Of a stretch of 64,000 nt of DNA, positions 42,476 through 51,554 are shown one piece after another. Source of the DNA: Chloroflexi bacterium 44-23 (GTDB taxonomy: Bacteria > Chloroflexota > Anaerolineae > Anaerolineales > Anaerolineaceae); the NCBI GenBank assembly GCA_001899005.1, contig MKUW01000006.1:1-64000 (forward strand). The letters run 5' to 3'. Below the pieces are notes generated by a model, which saw only the letters and a list, made by a program, of their open reading frames with translations, had not been told where the DNA came from and searched no databases. Each line of letters begins with the position of its first letter. Position 1 is the stretch's first letter. The translations under genes were made by a program, and so were the position numbers.

Positions 42476-42503
42476 ATATTACAATAACTATCGCTTTTAT
42501 CAA
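42476..42503 (-). promoter_or_regulatory. probable promoter of the caa3 oxidase operon
   Basis: The minus strand has TTGATA (42498-42503) and TAATAT (42476-42481) with a 16-nt spacer, about 71 nt upstream of the ctaC ATG. AT-rich surroundings make chance matches possible. Confidence 0.4.
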
Positions 42504-42741
42504 AATATTTGTAACATTGTTATCAATCCATTATGAAGATCTGGAATTTACAGTTAAATGTCAAAGCAAGATCGCTTTATTTTCGTTAATATTTTCTGGA
42601 TTGATATTTTTCGCTTTGGAATTTTAGTTTTTTTGACACAGTTGTTTTTTCTATGACAAACTAAAAAGTCTATTCCCATTAATAAATCGGAATACAATCT
42701 GAATTATCGCTAATTTCTCTAATTGCTCTTGAGATAACAAT

Positions 42742-42777
42742 AAAAAAACAGACCACAAATTATGTGGTCTGTTTTTT
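42742..42777. terminator. bidirectional terminator between the cytochrome c gene and ctaC
   Basis: A long perfect stem AACAGACCACA/TGTGGTCTGTT with 5-nt loop AATTA is flanked by A and T runs, so it works both ways. On the minus strand it ends the cytochrome c gene, 15 nt after its stop. The rest of the 386-nt gap (42406-42791) has no convincing gene. Confidence 0.9.
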
Positions 42778-42791
42778 CCAGCTAAAAGCAA

Positions 42792-43205
42792 TTATTTTAA
42801 AGAATCAACAAAACTTATAATTTTCCAAATTTGATCTTCTGTTAGGGTACTCTTGTGAGGTGGCATGGCCGAGTTGTATGGAGCAAATCCACCACCTTCT
42901 GAGATGCGATAAAATTCATAGTCATCTCCCTCAGTTACCTTCGTCAGATCTGCGGCGGGTGGATTTAAGGCTTGACCAGCCGGCCCGTCGCCTTTACCGC
43001 CAGGCCCATGGCAACTAGAGCACTGGGCCTCAAAAAGGACCTTGCCAGCTGCAATAGCATCTGCATCACCAGCATATGGATTCGTCTTTCCAGCATATTC
43101 CTTCGGAATTGATGATTCTGAAGTAGGAGTGCCGCCACCACATGCTGACAACATAACCGCGCTAACGATAAAAACGAACACGACAATCAATAAGGGTCTT
43201 TTCAT
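42792..43205 (-). CDS. cytochrome c lipoprotein (class I, monoheme)
   Basis: Exported c-type cytochrome of 137 residues. A lipoprotein signal ends at lipobox LSAC (Cys22). A spacer of about 35 residues precedes the heme motif CSSCH (about 62-66) with GPGGKGDGP, and the axial Met is in SAMPPHKSTLTEDQIWKII. It is a likely electron donor to the caa3 oxidase encoded next. AGGAGG lies 7-8 nt before the ATG. It is transcribed on its own, with a promoter upstream and a strong terminator downstream. Confidence 0.93.
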   Translation of the reverse strand: MKRPLLIVVFVFIVSAVMLSACGGGTPTSESSIPKEYAGKTNPYAGDADAIAAGKVLFEAQCSSCHGPGGKGDGPAGQALNPPAADLTKVTEGDDYEFYRISEGGGFAPYNSAMPPHKSTLTEDQIWKIISFVDSLK

Positions 43206-43247
43206 TATAAACCTCCTGGTTTGAAGTAATTTTAATATCTATGGAGA

Positions 43248-43284
43248 ATTATATGTTCATCATTTATTAAAACAACCTTAACAT
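43248..43284 (-). promoter_or_regulatory. promoter of the cytochrome c gene with upstream ATGTTAAG
   Basis: TTGTTT (43270-43275) and TATAAT (43248-43253) have a 16-nt spacer. ATGTTAAG (43277-43284) lies directly before the -35, at about -40, where an activator could sit. The rest of the 400-nt divergent region to the Rrf2 gene (43285-43605) shows no gene. Confidence 0.55.
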
Positions 43285-43605
43285 ATAAGCTTTTCATGCA
43301 ATTTGGATTGTCGTCGCATTTTAATGCCGGTTCGTGAAATTGAAATGAAGTCAAGGTCAAAAATTGATTTCCTAATATGGCCAAATAAAATCCTATTCGA
43401 ATAAATCAATAGCGATAAATTTGCTACCGCTATTTCACCGGCAGTCACAAGGGTGGCATATTACAAAAATTCGTTGATAGCCACCAAATCAGAAAAGCTT
43501 AAGTAGTTATTAATTATTTGGTATGAAGGAAATTTGTCACTATCTTCGATCATCATTATTGATTAAAACTGGATGAATATCATTATCCTATCAATGAGGT
43601 GATTA

Positions 43606-44025
43606 ATGTTTAAAATTAGCCGCAGATTAGATTACGGCATTCAATTAATGGTTGCCCTCGCGCATGAAAATGGCAACCAGCCAAAACCAACGGCAAAATT
43701 ATCGCAGTCCTTAAATATTCCTTTACCTTTTCTACACCAAATTGGGCATACACTGATGCAATCAGGGTTGATTAAAGCAATGCCTGGCCCTCGTGGCGGT
43801 CTGAAATTAAATATATCCCCAGAAAAAATCTCAATTTTGCAAATTGCAGAAGTTTTAGAAGGGCCAATTTGTCTGAATGATTGCTTGAATGCGACAGAAG
43901 AGTGCTCCCATAACGAAACATGCTCTGCAAAAGTAATGTGGGGCAGCTTGCAAAGCAGAATTTTGGATTACTTAGGAAATGTTAATTTAGACGACCTTAG
44001 TAAAAGTATGACTTCGAATAATTAG
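43606..44025 (+). CDS. Rrf2-family transcriptional regulator
   Basis: DNA-binding regulator of 139 residues. The winged helix includes the family N terminus FKISRRLDYGIQLMVALA, recognition region LSQSLNIPLPFLHQIGHTLMQSGLI, and the wing GPRGGLKL. Four cysteines (Cys89, Cys93, Cys100, Cys106) in the loop after the long helix could bind an Fe-S cluster as in IscR and NsrR. It is divergent from the cytochrome c gene, so redox or NO control of the respiratory genes is a reasonable guess. GAGGTG lies 5-6 nt before the ATG. Confidence 0.88.
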   Translation: MFKISRRLDYGIQLMVALAHENGNQPKPTAKLSQSLNIPLPFLHQIGHTLMQSGLIKAMPGPRGGLKLNISPEKISILQIAEVLEGPICLNDCLNATEECSHNETCSAKVMWGSLQSRILDYLGNVNLDDLSKSMTSNN

Positions 44026-44050
44026 AAACTAATTAATCTTTCTGAGCAAA

Positions 44051-44089
44051 GTTTACATAATAAAAAAGTAACTTTTTTTATCCGTAAAC
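44051..44089. terminator. AT-rich hairpin between convergent genes
   Basis: GTTTAC (44051-44056) pairs with GTAAAC (44084-44089), and inside it AAAAAAGT pairs with ACTTTTTT. It lies between the convergent ends of the Rrf2 and peroxiredoxin genes and may terminate both. Confidence 0.5.
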
Positions 44090-44116
44090 CTATTTTTTTC
44101 ACCTGCTTTGAGAAAT

Positions 44117-44575
44117 TCAATTCAGGGAGGCCAATACCTGAGCACTATGCCCTTTCGGTTTTACATTTTCGAAGATATCCAGAATATTACCATCCGCATC
44201 TATTAAGAATGTCGTTCGCTTTACTCCAAAGTATTTCTTGCCGTACATACTCTTCTCACCCCAAACACCGTATAAATCACAAACCTTATGGCCAACATCT
44301 GCGAGTATCGTAAACGGCAGCTCATACTTCTGCTTAAATTTCTTGTGGGATTTTTCATCATCCGGACTCACCCCTAAAATTGTGACATCGGCTTGTTTAT
44401 ACACTGAAAAATCATCTCTGAATTCACACGCTTCTGTGGTACAGCCGGCAGTATCATCTTTCGGATAAAAATATAAAACAACAGCTTTACCTTTGTAGTC
44501 AGAAAGGCTATGTGGTTTTCCATTTTCATCGTTAAGTATAAAATCAGGTGCTGGAAGTCCTTTTTGAATCGCCAT
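44117..44575 (-). CDS. bcp: thiol peroxidase of the Bcp/PrxQ type
   Basis: Atypical 2-Cys or 1-Cys peroxiredoxin of 152 residues reducing hydroperoxides with thioredoxin. Peroxidatic Cys is in the motif KDDTAGCTTEACEFRD, with the possible resolving Cys five residues later as in PrxQ. Other family parts are VVLYFYPK, ILGVSPDDEKSHKKF and RTTFLIDADG. A ribosome-binding AGGAGA lies just before the ATG. Its position beside respiratory genes fits an oxidant defence role. Confidence 0.93.
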   Translation of the reverse strand: MAIQKGLPAPDFILNDENGKPHSLSDYKGKAVVLYFYPKDDTAGCTTEACEFRDDFSVYKQADVTILGVSPDDEKSHKKFKQKYELPFTILADVGHKVCDLYGVWGEKSMYGKKYFGVKRTTFLIDADGNILDIFENVKPKGHSAQVLASLN

Positions 44576-44591
44576 AATTTTCTCCTTCTTA

Positions 44592-46556
44592 TTATTCTAC
44601 TATTTGCTTACCCATTGAAGATACATCATAGCCCCCTAAAGCCTGGACAGAAGCGCGGAAGGATTCATCCATCATCGCTTCATAGAATGGAAGTAAAAGA
44701 TCAGTATGACTGTACTCTGTTGAAATTACAAAATCATAACGCTCTTTAAATAACGGGATAAAGTCCAACCCGAGTGCTTTCGCAGCTGAAGCAATTCCTA
44801 AACCAACATCTGCTCGCCCACTGGATACTGACGCTCCAACGGCCAGGTGAGTAAACTCTTCATGCTCATATCCATGCACATTTTCCACTGATAACCCAAT
44901 TTCTTCCAGGTGAAAATCAAGCAAGATGCGAGTACCAGCCCCACGTTGCCGATTGACAAACTCAACATCCTCACGTCCCAAGTCAGCCAGTGTTGTAATT
45001 CGTTTCGGATTCCCTGTCTGTACAATAAGCCCTTGCTCACGGTACACCCAATTAATCACGTCCACATCAACGCCAAACGAAGTCAAGTATTTGCGGATAT
45101 ATGTGAAATTGTAAGTGCCATTTTCTGGATTTAGAAGATGGGAACCAGCCATATGGGATTCTTTACGCTGCAAAGAGATCAATCCCCCCAAACTGCCGAC
45201 GTTTGCCGAAACAAGCCGTCTTTTTCTCTTAGCCAAATACTCGGCTAATAAGTCAATGGTCAAATCATGAGACCCGATCACCATGATTGTGTTTTCAATT
45301 TCATTTCGAGGCTTATTTAAAAAGATGCGGATCTTTTCACCCACATCCAGACCCTGTATTCCTCGAGGTACCACAGTATATCCATCTGCCCTTACAAGCG
45401 ATGTAATCACACCTGCGCCACGGGAAAGCGGAGCCGCCAAATAACGATCACTTATCTTTGCAGCAACAACCCGGATATAATCATCATCTCCGGCTGGTGA
45501 AGTAATTTTTTTCGTAATAAAAGCGTCTATTGTTTCATCATTAGCTGAATCATAACCACACCAGAGGCGAATAAGAGGTTTTACAAAAAGTTCACCGGTC
45601 ATTGCTGATGAAACTGGAAAACCAGGGACTCCAATAATCGGTACATGGCGATTATTTTTTGCGTGAATCATCCCCAAAATCACGGGGTGTCCCGGTCGGA
45701 TTGCGATACCGTGAACATACAATTCGCCCAGTGTTTCCACAACTCGTGAAGAAAAATCCTCAGCACCGGCGGATGAGCCGGCATTTAATAATATAAGGTC
45801 TGCAATTTCAGCTGCTTCTCCAACTTTTTGGCAAATTTGTTCAAAATCATCCCTTGTGATGGGAAACCGGAGCACTTTCGCCCCCCATTCCAGGGCTTGT
45901 GCACCTAAAACAACCGAGTTATATTCAATAATTTCGCCCGGTTCAACCTCTTTGCCGATTTCAACAAGCTCACTCCCGGTTGGCAAAATGACGACAACAG
46001 GTTGCCTAAATACCGATAAGTGGGTATGCCCACTGGCCGCTGCTGCTCCCAAATCCACCGGGCGCAAAAATCTACCGACCGGCAGGACTAATTCTGTAGC
46101 AATAATATCTTCTCCAATTGGGCGAACATTCGTAAACGGCGGTAATGAAGCTCGAATTCGAATCATATATGGGTTACGAACATTCCCACAAATTTTTCCG
46201 TTTTCATCCAAAGCTTCCGTATTTTCGATAGCTACGACGCAATTTGCCCAATCTGGAAGAACATCGCCAGTGTCGAGGTAAACTGCTTCCTCGGGTATCC
46301 GCAAGGTTACAGGATTCGTCACCATTGCACTTTCAGATTTTTTTGCGAAAAAAGCGAAGCCATCCATCGCTGAAGCATTGTAGTGTGGGGATGAAATTTT
46401 AGCCCATACCGGGTTAGCTAATATTCGAGCAACAGCGTTTTCATCAATGGGGATTAATTCGGCCTGCAGCGGTTCATTAAGACCATATTGATTCAATCCA
46501 TTACGAAATGTTTCCCTGGCTTGACTCAACGGTATATCATGTAGGTACAATCCCAT
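44592..46556 (-). CDS. MoeA-like protein with C-terminal periplasmic-binding-like domain
   Basis: A 654-residue protein in two parts. Residues about 1-400 are MoeA-like: SSPHYNASAMDGFAF, YLDTGDVLP, VVILPTGSEL, IIEYNS, LNAGSSAGAEDFSSR and VPGFPVSSAM. Residues about 425-654 are a substrate-binding-like fold related to ModA and LysR sensor domains: NPKRITTLADLGREDVEFVNRQRGAGTRILLD and GRADVGLGI. With no signal peptide it stays in the cytoplasm and may choose or bind molybdate or tungstate for insertion. It starts 10 nt after the MoeA gene upstream. Confidence 0.9.
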   Translation of the reverse strand: MGLYLHDIPLSQARETFRNGLNQYGLNEPLQAELIPIDENAVARILANPVWAKISSPHYNASAMDGFAFFAKKSESAMVTNPVTLRIPEEAVYLDTGDVLPDWANCVVAIENTEALDENGKICGNVRNPYMIRIRASLPPFTNVRPIGEDIIATELVLPVGRFLRPVDLGAAAASGHTHLSVFRQPVVVILPTGSELVEIGKEVEPGEIIEYNSVVLGAQALEWGAKVLRFPITRDDFEQICQKVGEAAEIADLILLNAGSSAGAEDFSSRVVETLGELYVHGIAIRPGHPVILGMIHAKNNRHVPIIGVPGFPVSSAMTGELFVKPLIRLWCGYDSANDETIDAFITKKITSPAGDDDYIRVVAAKISDRYLAAPLSRGAGVITSLVRADGYTVVPRGIQGLDVGEKIRIFLNKPRNEIENTIMVIGSHDLTIDLLAEYLAKRKRRLVSANVGSLGGLISLQRKESHMAGSHLLNPENGTYNFTYIRKYLTSFGVDVDVINWVYREQGLIVQTGNPKRITTLADLGREDVEFVNRQRGAGTRILLDFHLEEIGLSVENVHGYEHEEFTHLAVGASVSSGRADVGLGIASAAKALGLDFIPLFKERYDFVISTEYSHTDLLLPFYEAMMDESFRASVQALGGYDVSSMGKQIVE

Positions 46557-46566
46557 CTGGGCTCCT

Positions 46567-47808
46567 TTAAAAAATGACTACTTCCACTTCGGAGTTGGCC
46601 GAATAACCGGTGATGTCAGGTGGTATTCGAATAAAACCCTCAGCTTTAATGATTGAGAAAATGAGATTACTCTTATAAAAAATAGGTTCAATTAAGCAAT
46701 TTTTGCTATGTTCGTCTCTAATAATATTTACTGGCACCCAATCCTCACGCCCGGAACTGGAAGCCAGGTTGACAGTCAAAATTCCATTGATTTTTTGTTC
46801 CCAGAAGAAATTTGTTTGGCCACTTAATTTTCTAATTAGCGGTGCCACGAATAGGTTGGCAATTACATATGCAGAAACAGGATTTCCAGGTAATCCAATT
46901 ACTGGTTTCCCGTCACAGACCGCCAAAATAGTCGGCTTTCCTGGGCGGACATTAACGCCATGAACTAGCACACCAGGTTCACCTAATCCCTGAATTACTT
47001 CTGCTGTCAAATCTCGAACGCTGGCTGAAGAGCCAGCTGTAATAATAACCATATCGTTTTCTTGAAAGGCCTGCCGGGCAATTTTGGAGAATATAGTTCT
47101 GTTATCCGGTGAAATTCCATAGAGATGTGAATGTCCGCCATATTTCTGAACAAGGGCACTCAAAGTATAAGAATTCACATCACGCACCTGCCCTTGATGA
47201 ATTTCAAAGTGAGGATCCACAACCTCATCCCCACTGGAGATAATTGCAATATTTAAGGGGCGATAAACTTCAATTTCAATCATTCCCACTGACATTAATG
47301 CGCCAATATCGCCAGGTCGTAATTTCCAACCGCGTTCGAATATCAAAGATCCGGATTGGACATCCTCGCCGGCCAGAATCATGTTCTCAAAATGACCAAC
47401 CGCTCTTCCGACTTCAATTTCGCCGATCAGGGTTGTTTGCGTATTTTCAATCATCACCACAGCATCCGCATTCTTAGGAAGCATTCCACCGGTGTGGATA
47501 ATGGCTGCTTCGCCACTATTAATTTCAAGTGGAGTGGGTTTGCCCATGTTAACTTCACCAATTACTTTAAAAAAAGCTGGCAGGCTTTCAGAAGCACCAA
47601 ATGTATCTTTACTTCTAACTGCATACCCATCGACAGTGCTACGATTGAATGCCGGCAAGCTTTCGGGAGCGAACAAGTCTTTCGCAAGGATCCGATCTAA
47701 CCCAAAATCACTTTTAATCTTTTCAGTTGAGAGCCTAAACGAATCGAAAATTGAAAAGTATTCATTTCGCGCCTCTTCCGGTGCTTTAAGGTGCAGAAAT
47801 GATTTCAT
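46567..47808 (-). CDS. moeA2: MoeA-family molybdopterin molybdenumtransferase, second copy
   Basis: Full-length MoeA paralogue of 413 residues. Motifs are LPAFNRSTVDGYAV, IIHTGGMLPKNADAVVMIE, ISSGDEVV, VRDVNSYTLSALV, TAGSSASVRDLTAEV and GLPGNPVSAYVIANLF. It lies in tandem with the MoeA-binding-domain fusion. Many organisms with both Mo and W enzymes keep two MoeA types, so the pair here and the single copy at 3.1 kb may serve different metals. That is inference. Confidence 0.92.
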   Translation of the reverse strand: MKSFLHLKAPEEARNEYFSIFDSFRLSTEKIKSDFGLDRILAKDLFAPESLPAFNRSTVDGYAVRSKDTFGASESLPAFFKVIGEVNMGKPTPLEINSGEAAIIHTGGMLPKNADAVVMIENTQTTLIGEIEVGRAVGHFENMILAGEDVQSGSLIFERGWKLRPGDIGALMSVGMIEIEVYRPLNIAIISSGDEVVDPHFEIHQGQVRDVNSYTLSALVQKYGGHSHLYGISPDNRTIFSKIARQAFQENDMVIITAGSSASVRDLTAEVIQGLGEPGVLVHGVNVRPGKPTILAVCDGKPVIGLPGNPVSAYVIANLFVAPLIRKLSGQTNFFWEQKINGILTVNLASSSGREDWVPVNIIRDEHSKNCLIEPIFYKSNLIFSIIKAEGFIRIPPDITGYSANSEVEVVIF

Positions 47809-47811
47809 TTC

Positions 47812-48699
47812 CTAGCCAATCCATAAATTAAAAATTAAGAAGTAAGTCATAACCCCAACTGAAGCCCAAGCAACAAACTTAAGAAATACCCAGCGCGGTT
47901 TTTCCCCACTTCCAATTCTTGATAACTCCCAAAATTCTAGTAACGAGAAAGGGAAAGCTACCAGAGCCGGCAGTAATAACCGTGAAGGTAAACCAAGTAC
48001 AGCACCAATACCATAAGTTAAATAAAATAACAACAAAAAGATGTTATGCAAATTCATACCAGTTTTCCAACCCACCATAGTCATCAAAGTACGATGACCA
48101 CTTTTCAAGTCGGCGTAGTAATGTTCGAGAGATAAAGCCAAAATTATGGCTATTATCAAAAAAAAGATTGGAAATGTGATTAATAACAAAGAGCTATGTA
48201 TTTCACCCAATTGCAAGACCACCGCAAATGCAGGTGTAAGTACGGCCAGATTGAAAGCATCCAATAAATCCCGATAGCCTTTGTTTCTCCAATCGAATGG
48301 GCGCATTACGAATATTACATCCAGCACAAAGAACATTGCCAAAAAAAGCCAGATTTCTAAATCGCGTTTCCCCAGAAAAAATATCAACACAGTAATACCG
48401 GCACCGGTTGCCAGAAAAGCCAAACTTGTTTGTAAAAAAAAGTTCTTCAATCTGAGTTGGAATGATCGTTCGATTGTTTCTCTGGGTATTGAGTAGTAAT
48501 AAATTCTTGCTAAAAATTCTGAACTCAAATAGAAGAGTATGACTACTGCCAGGCCAAGCCAAAAAATTAATCCATTTAAATATCTTCCCAGGTATGAAAC
48601 AAACGCAGCTCCAATTACGTAACTGACAATTAAAGACACCAGGACTGGAATGTTTACAGCTTCAACAATATTCTTGGAAATTTTATTTTCTTCTTCCAT
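47812..48699 (-). CDS. UbiA-superfamily-like membrane protein
   Basis: Membrane protein of 295 residues with eight or nine helices. The second half has YYADLKSGHRTLMTMVGWKTG, resembling the second Asp motif and following Lys-Thr-Leu region of UbiA prenyltransferases. The first Asp motif (N-x3-D-x3-D) is not seen where expected; the segment reads YLSSEFLARIYYYSIPRE. It may use a different substrate or have lost activity. The start at ATG 48699 replaces an upstream TTG at 48729 that lacks a site. It ends 3 nt before the MoeA gene begins, so it is in one operon with the molybdenum genes. Confidence 0.6.
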   Translation of the reverse strand: MEEENKISKNIVEAVNIPVLVSLIVSYVIGAAFVSYLGRYLNGLIFWLGLAVVILFYLSSEFLARIYYYSIPRETIERSFQLRLKNFFLQTSLAFLATGAGITVLIFFLGKRDLEIWLFLAMFFVLDVIFVMRPFDWRNKGYRDLLDAFNLAVLTPAFAVVLQLGEIHSSLLLITFPIFFLIIAIILALSLEHYYADLKSGHRTLMTMVGWKTGMNLHNIFLLLFYLTYGIGAVLGLPSRLLLPALVAFPFSLLEFWELSRIGSGEKPRWVFLKFVAWASVGVMTYFLIFNLWIG

Positions 48700-48862
48700 G
48701 GTTTTATTATCTTTCCAGTATTCCCTCAAAAAATTGTAATAGATAAATGGCTTCAGTTTGTGAACTAATTAATAAACGACCCTGAAACGATCCGTCTGTT
48801 AAAGATAATTTAATCAATAATTCTTCAAAGAATGCTAATAGTTTTTCGAAATCCGAAAACAA

Positions 48863-48916
48863 CTTATGTTAAGTTTTATTCTAACCTATCTACTTTAAGA
48901 AAACCCTTAACATAAG
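48863..48916. repeat. perfect 11-nt inverted repeat CTTATGTTAAG / CTTAACATAAG
   Basis: The arms at 48863-48873 and 48906-48916 are perfect complements with a 32-nt spacer. They lie 160-220 nt upstream of the UbiA-like start and beyond the 3' end of the proline dehydrogenase gene. They could be two regulator half-sites or a hairpin. The rest of 48730-49033 has no gene. Confidence 0.55.
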
Positions 48917-49033
48917 AACCTTACGCATAAAGTAAGAAAACAATTATTTGACGTTGACCAAAAAGCATAAATTTCCTCCATTAACCATACCTACTAATTA
49001 CTTATTGGTTTTTACATCATTCTGTCATATTAT

Positions 49034-49984
49034 TTACCGGTGAAAAAAATTTGAAACGAAAAACCAGACGTTTGCTGGTCGCTCGGCCAAACGTCTCATG
49101 AAATATGGAAACCAATGGATTCCGTAAGGAATGTATAAGCGCACTGGGTATTCTGAATGAACATATTTTTCTTGCAAATCTTTGCGAATTCCGAAAAGCA
49201 TTTGTATTTCTACCTGGGTCTTTCCTAATCCCAATTGTTTTGCCAAATTTATGCCAAATTTAATCCTACGATCATCGTGTGTGCCTAAGCCAAGAAAGGA
49301 TGGAAAAATTCCTTCAATAAACGGTTCATAATTTTTCACCTGCGGATCTTTCAGAATTTTGTCAGTCAATAAATCATAATTAATGTCAACATCACTTTTC
49401 TTTTTGAAAGCTATGGAATAAGGTTCTTTATATGCCCCTTTAACCAATCGCATGGTTATTCCCTTGTTGAGTAATTCTTCAACATCATTCGAGCTTCGAA
49501 ACAAATAGGATTGGATTACAATTCCTACTCCACCATAGAGGGAATGTGCCCAATATAATAGTTGCAAGGTAGCATCGGTAAGACTAGAATCTTCCATATC
49601 TATGCGCACAAATACGTCACATTGTTTGGCTTTCTCAATTATTTTCTTCAAATTTTGTTTACATTCCTCAAAGTCTAGAACAAGCCCGATTTGAGAAAGT
49701 TTTATGGAAACATTTGATCTCACTCCATTATCTTTGATTGCAACAATCAGGTCAATGATCTCCTCTGTCGCGGTTTGGGCATCACTGAGCGATTCGGTTT
49801 GTTCACCAAGGTGATCAAGAGTGGCTACGAAACCAGCTGCGTTAACTTTTTTTACAACTAAGATCGATTCAGCAAGTGTTGTACCTGCCACAAATCGTGA
49901 AGCAATTTTCCAAGCATACGACCAATTCGTAAAAATGGATTGAAGCCATTTTGATTTTGACAGGAAAATAAAAAAAGCTCTCAT
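49034..49984 (-). CDS. proline dehydrogenase (monofunctional)
   Basis: FAD enzyme of 316 residues oxidising proline to pyrroline-5-carboxylate and passing electrons to quinone. TIM-barrel motifs are VSIKLSQIGLVLDF, VRIDMEDSSLTDATL, GIVIQSYLFRS, RLVKGAYKEP, LGTHDDRRI, EIQMLFGIR and the C-terminal RLYIPYG.HWFPYFMRRLAERPANV that binds proline. No P5C dehydrogenase is fused or adjacent. The gene seems to be transcribed alone. The N-terminal helix is hydrophobic and may touch the membrane. Confidence 0.92.
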   Translation of the reverse strand: MRAFFIFLSKSKWLQSIFTNWSYAWKIASRFVAGTTLAESILVVKKVNAAGFVATLDHLGEQTESLSDAQTATEEIIDLIVAIKDNGVRSNVSIKLSQIGLVLDFEECKQNLKKIIEKAKQCDVFVRIDMEDSSLTDATLQLLYWAHSLYGGVGIVIQSYLFRSSNDVEELLNKGITMRLVKGAYKEPYSIAFKKKSDVDINYDLLTDKILKDPQVKNYEPFIEGIFPSFLGLGTHDDRRIKFGINLAKQLGLGKTQVEIQMLFGIRKDLQEKYVHSEYPVRLYIPYGIHWFPYFMRRLAERPANVWFFVSNFFHR

Positions 49985-50177
49985 CTTGTCCCCTCCATTT
50001 TACCGGGTTACAAATTAGGGTGTTCCATTAATTCTTATTTTACCCGCTACCAATTGTTTTTACCTTGTCGGGCACCTTTATAGATCTTAAAAAATATATA
50101 ATTTTCGACTTTTGGAACAAATCAGTCGCAAGCTTATTCAAAACTACCTTAACATCTGAGATAAAATACAGGTACAG

Positions 50178-51554
50178 ATGAACAAAATACGATCAGCCAA
50201 GTCAAGATCTCTTTTTGGATCAATCCTTTCCCATTTTTTCTTGTTGGGTTTCTTGTTGCTCCTGCTACTCGTCATAAATTTAGATTCGATTAATTTAGTC
50301 TTGTATTTTAGCCTTGCACTCCTGGTATTCGGGATTGCGCTGTTATTTACGCTAATCTTTTTTAGCCAGTTTCTCTTCCCACTTAATAGTATTGATCAAA
50401 GGATAGAGACAATTTTACATTTGCTCCGGTTCATTTTTGGAAAAATCACACGAATTGCCATAATCCGCGATGGCCAGATTGTATCGCCCGAAATTGCAAT
50501 TTCAAACCAGCCGGTTAGAGCCATTTGGTCCGATTCAGCCAGTGCTGCGGTGGTAGAGAATAATATCGGGAAGCAAAGAGTTTTTAGTGGGGGTTTTTGG
50601 TTTCTCCAAAATAGCGAGAGATTAGTGGGTCTAGTCAGCTTGAAAAAACAAACATATACACTCGGACCTCTACCGTTTGATAAACCCTACATGCCAAAAC
50701 AACCGCAAGAAACTTTTGAAATATATACCTCGCGAATAAAAAAAGCTGGAGAGACGCATGCGGTTACGCTAGATGGTTGCGAAGTTTGTGCTACGATTTT
50801 TATCGAATATCAAATTGATAATAAATCCAAATACCTAAGAAATGGTTTCGGGTTTGATCCTGATTCAATCAAAAAAAATGTTTACTCAAAATTGCCTTTG
50901 CAAGACGATGGATATACCATCATAAAATCCGAAAAGGGATGGGAATCAATTCCACCCACGCTCACAGCAAGAATCTGGAAGGAACTCGTCCAGCAATTAA
51001 AACTGGCACAGCTCGTATATGAGCATAACTCTGAATTATCAATGTTGAAAATTATCAGCAATCAAATACAAAAGCGACTAACACAAGCAACTTCAAATCA
51101 ATCCGGCAGCCAAGATGGAACCAAGATAACACGGCAAGCTAACCACGAATTTAGAGAATTGTATAACCGCGGGATTCGTGTCAATAAAGTTGAAGTTACA
51201 CATCTTCACATACCAGAGTTGTATGAAAAGGAGCTCTTAAATGAATGGTGCCACAATATCTTACGAGAAGGTGAATTGTTAAATCAAAACATAAGGGAAA
51301 GGTTATATGATCTGGAAAAAAAAGCGCGGACACAGGCGTTACTTGATTTTTCCTATGCATTAGCCAGGTATTCTAAAAACCAACCTAATACTACGATTTC
51401 GCCTTTAATTTTTCAATTGACTGCTAATTTAAAAGGTATCCTCTATTTAATCAGGCACAACCCACTGCTTGTGCAAGGTCTCGAGAAGGATTATCAGCAA
51501 TTAACCAACTTGAGTGATTTTCTTATTCACAGCAAGGGCATGACTGATGAATGA
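50178..51554 (+). CDS. SPFH/band-7-like membrane protein A, function unknown
   Basis: I do not recognise a named family. The 458-residue product has two N-terminal helices (about 18-34 and 40-66) and a long soluble part. Residues about 90-260 resemble the SPFH/band-7 pattern: SAAVVENNIGKQRVFSGGFWFL, then GLVSLKKQ, and HAVTLDGCEVCATIFIEYQID, like the strand order of stomatin-type proteins. A later helical part contains a Gln/Asn-rich stretch (about 295-325) and RVNKVEVTHLHIPELYEKELLNEW, the typical end of SPFH before a coiled coil. The next gene overlaps by 8 nt and has the same layout. A weak TAAAAT -10 at 50162-50167 lies upstream. Confidence 0.6.
   Translation: MNKIRSAKSRSLFGSILSHFFLLGFLLLLLLVINLDSINLVLYFSLALLVFGIALLFTLIFFSQFLFPLNSIDQRIETILHLLRFIFGKITRIAIIRDGQIVSPEIAISNQPVRAIWSDSASAAVVENNIGKQRVFSGGFWFLQNSERLVGLVSLKKQTYTLGPLPFDKPYMPKQPQETFEIYTSRIKKAGETHAVTLDGCEVCATIFIEYQIDNKSKYLRNGFGFDPDSIKKNVYSKLPLQDDGYTIIKSEKGWESIPPTLTARIWKELVQQLKLAQLVYEHNSELSMLKIISNQIQKRLTQATSNQSGSQDGTKITRQANHEFRELYNRGIRVNKVEVTHLHIPELYEKELLNEWCHNILREGELLNQNIRERLYDLEKKARTQALLDFSYALARYSKNQPNTTISPLIFQLTANLKGILYLIRHNPLLVQGLEKDYQQLTNLSDFLIHSKGMTDE

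Noticed and set aside
42397..42627. 76-codon + strand frame in the gap before ctaC
   Set aside because: It begins inside the ctaC start region, covers the predicted operon promoter and looks like AT-rich translation; no ribosome-binding site.
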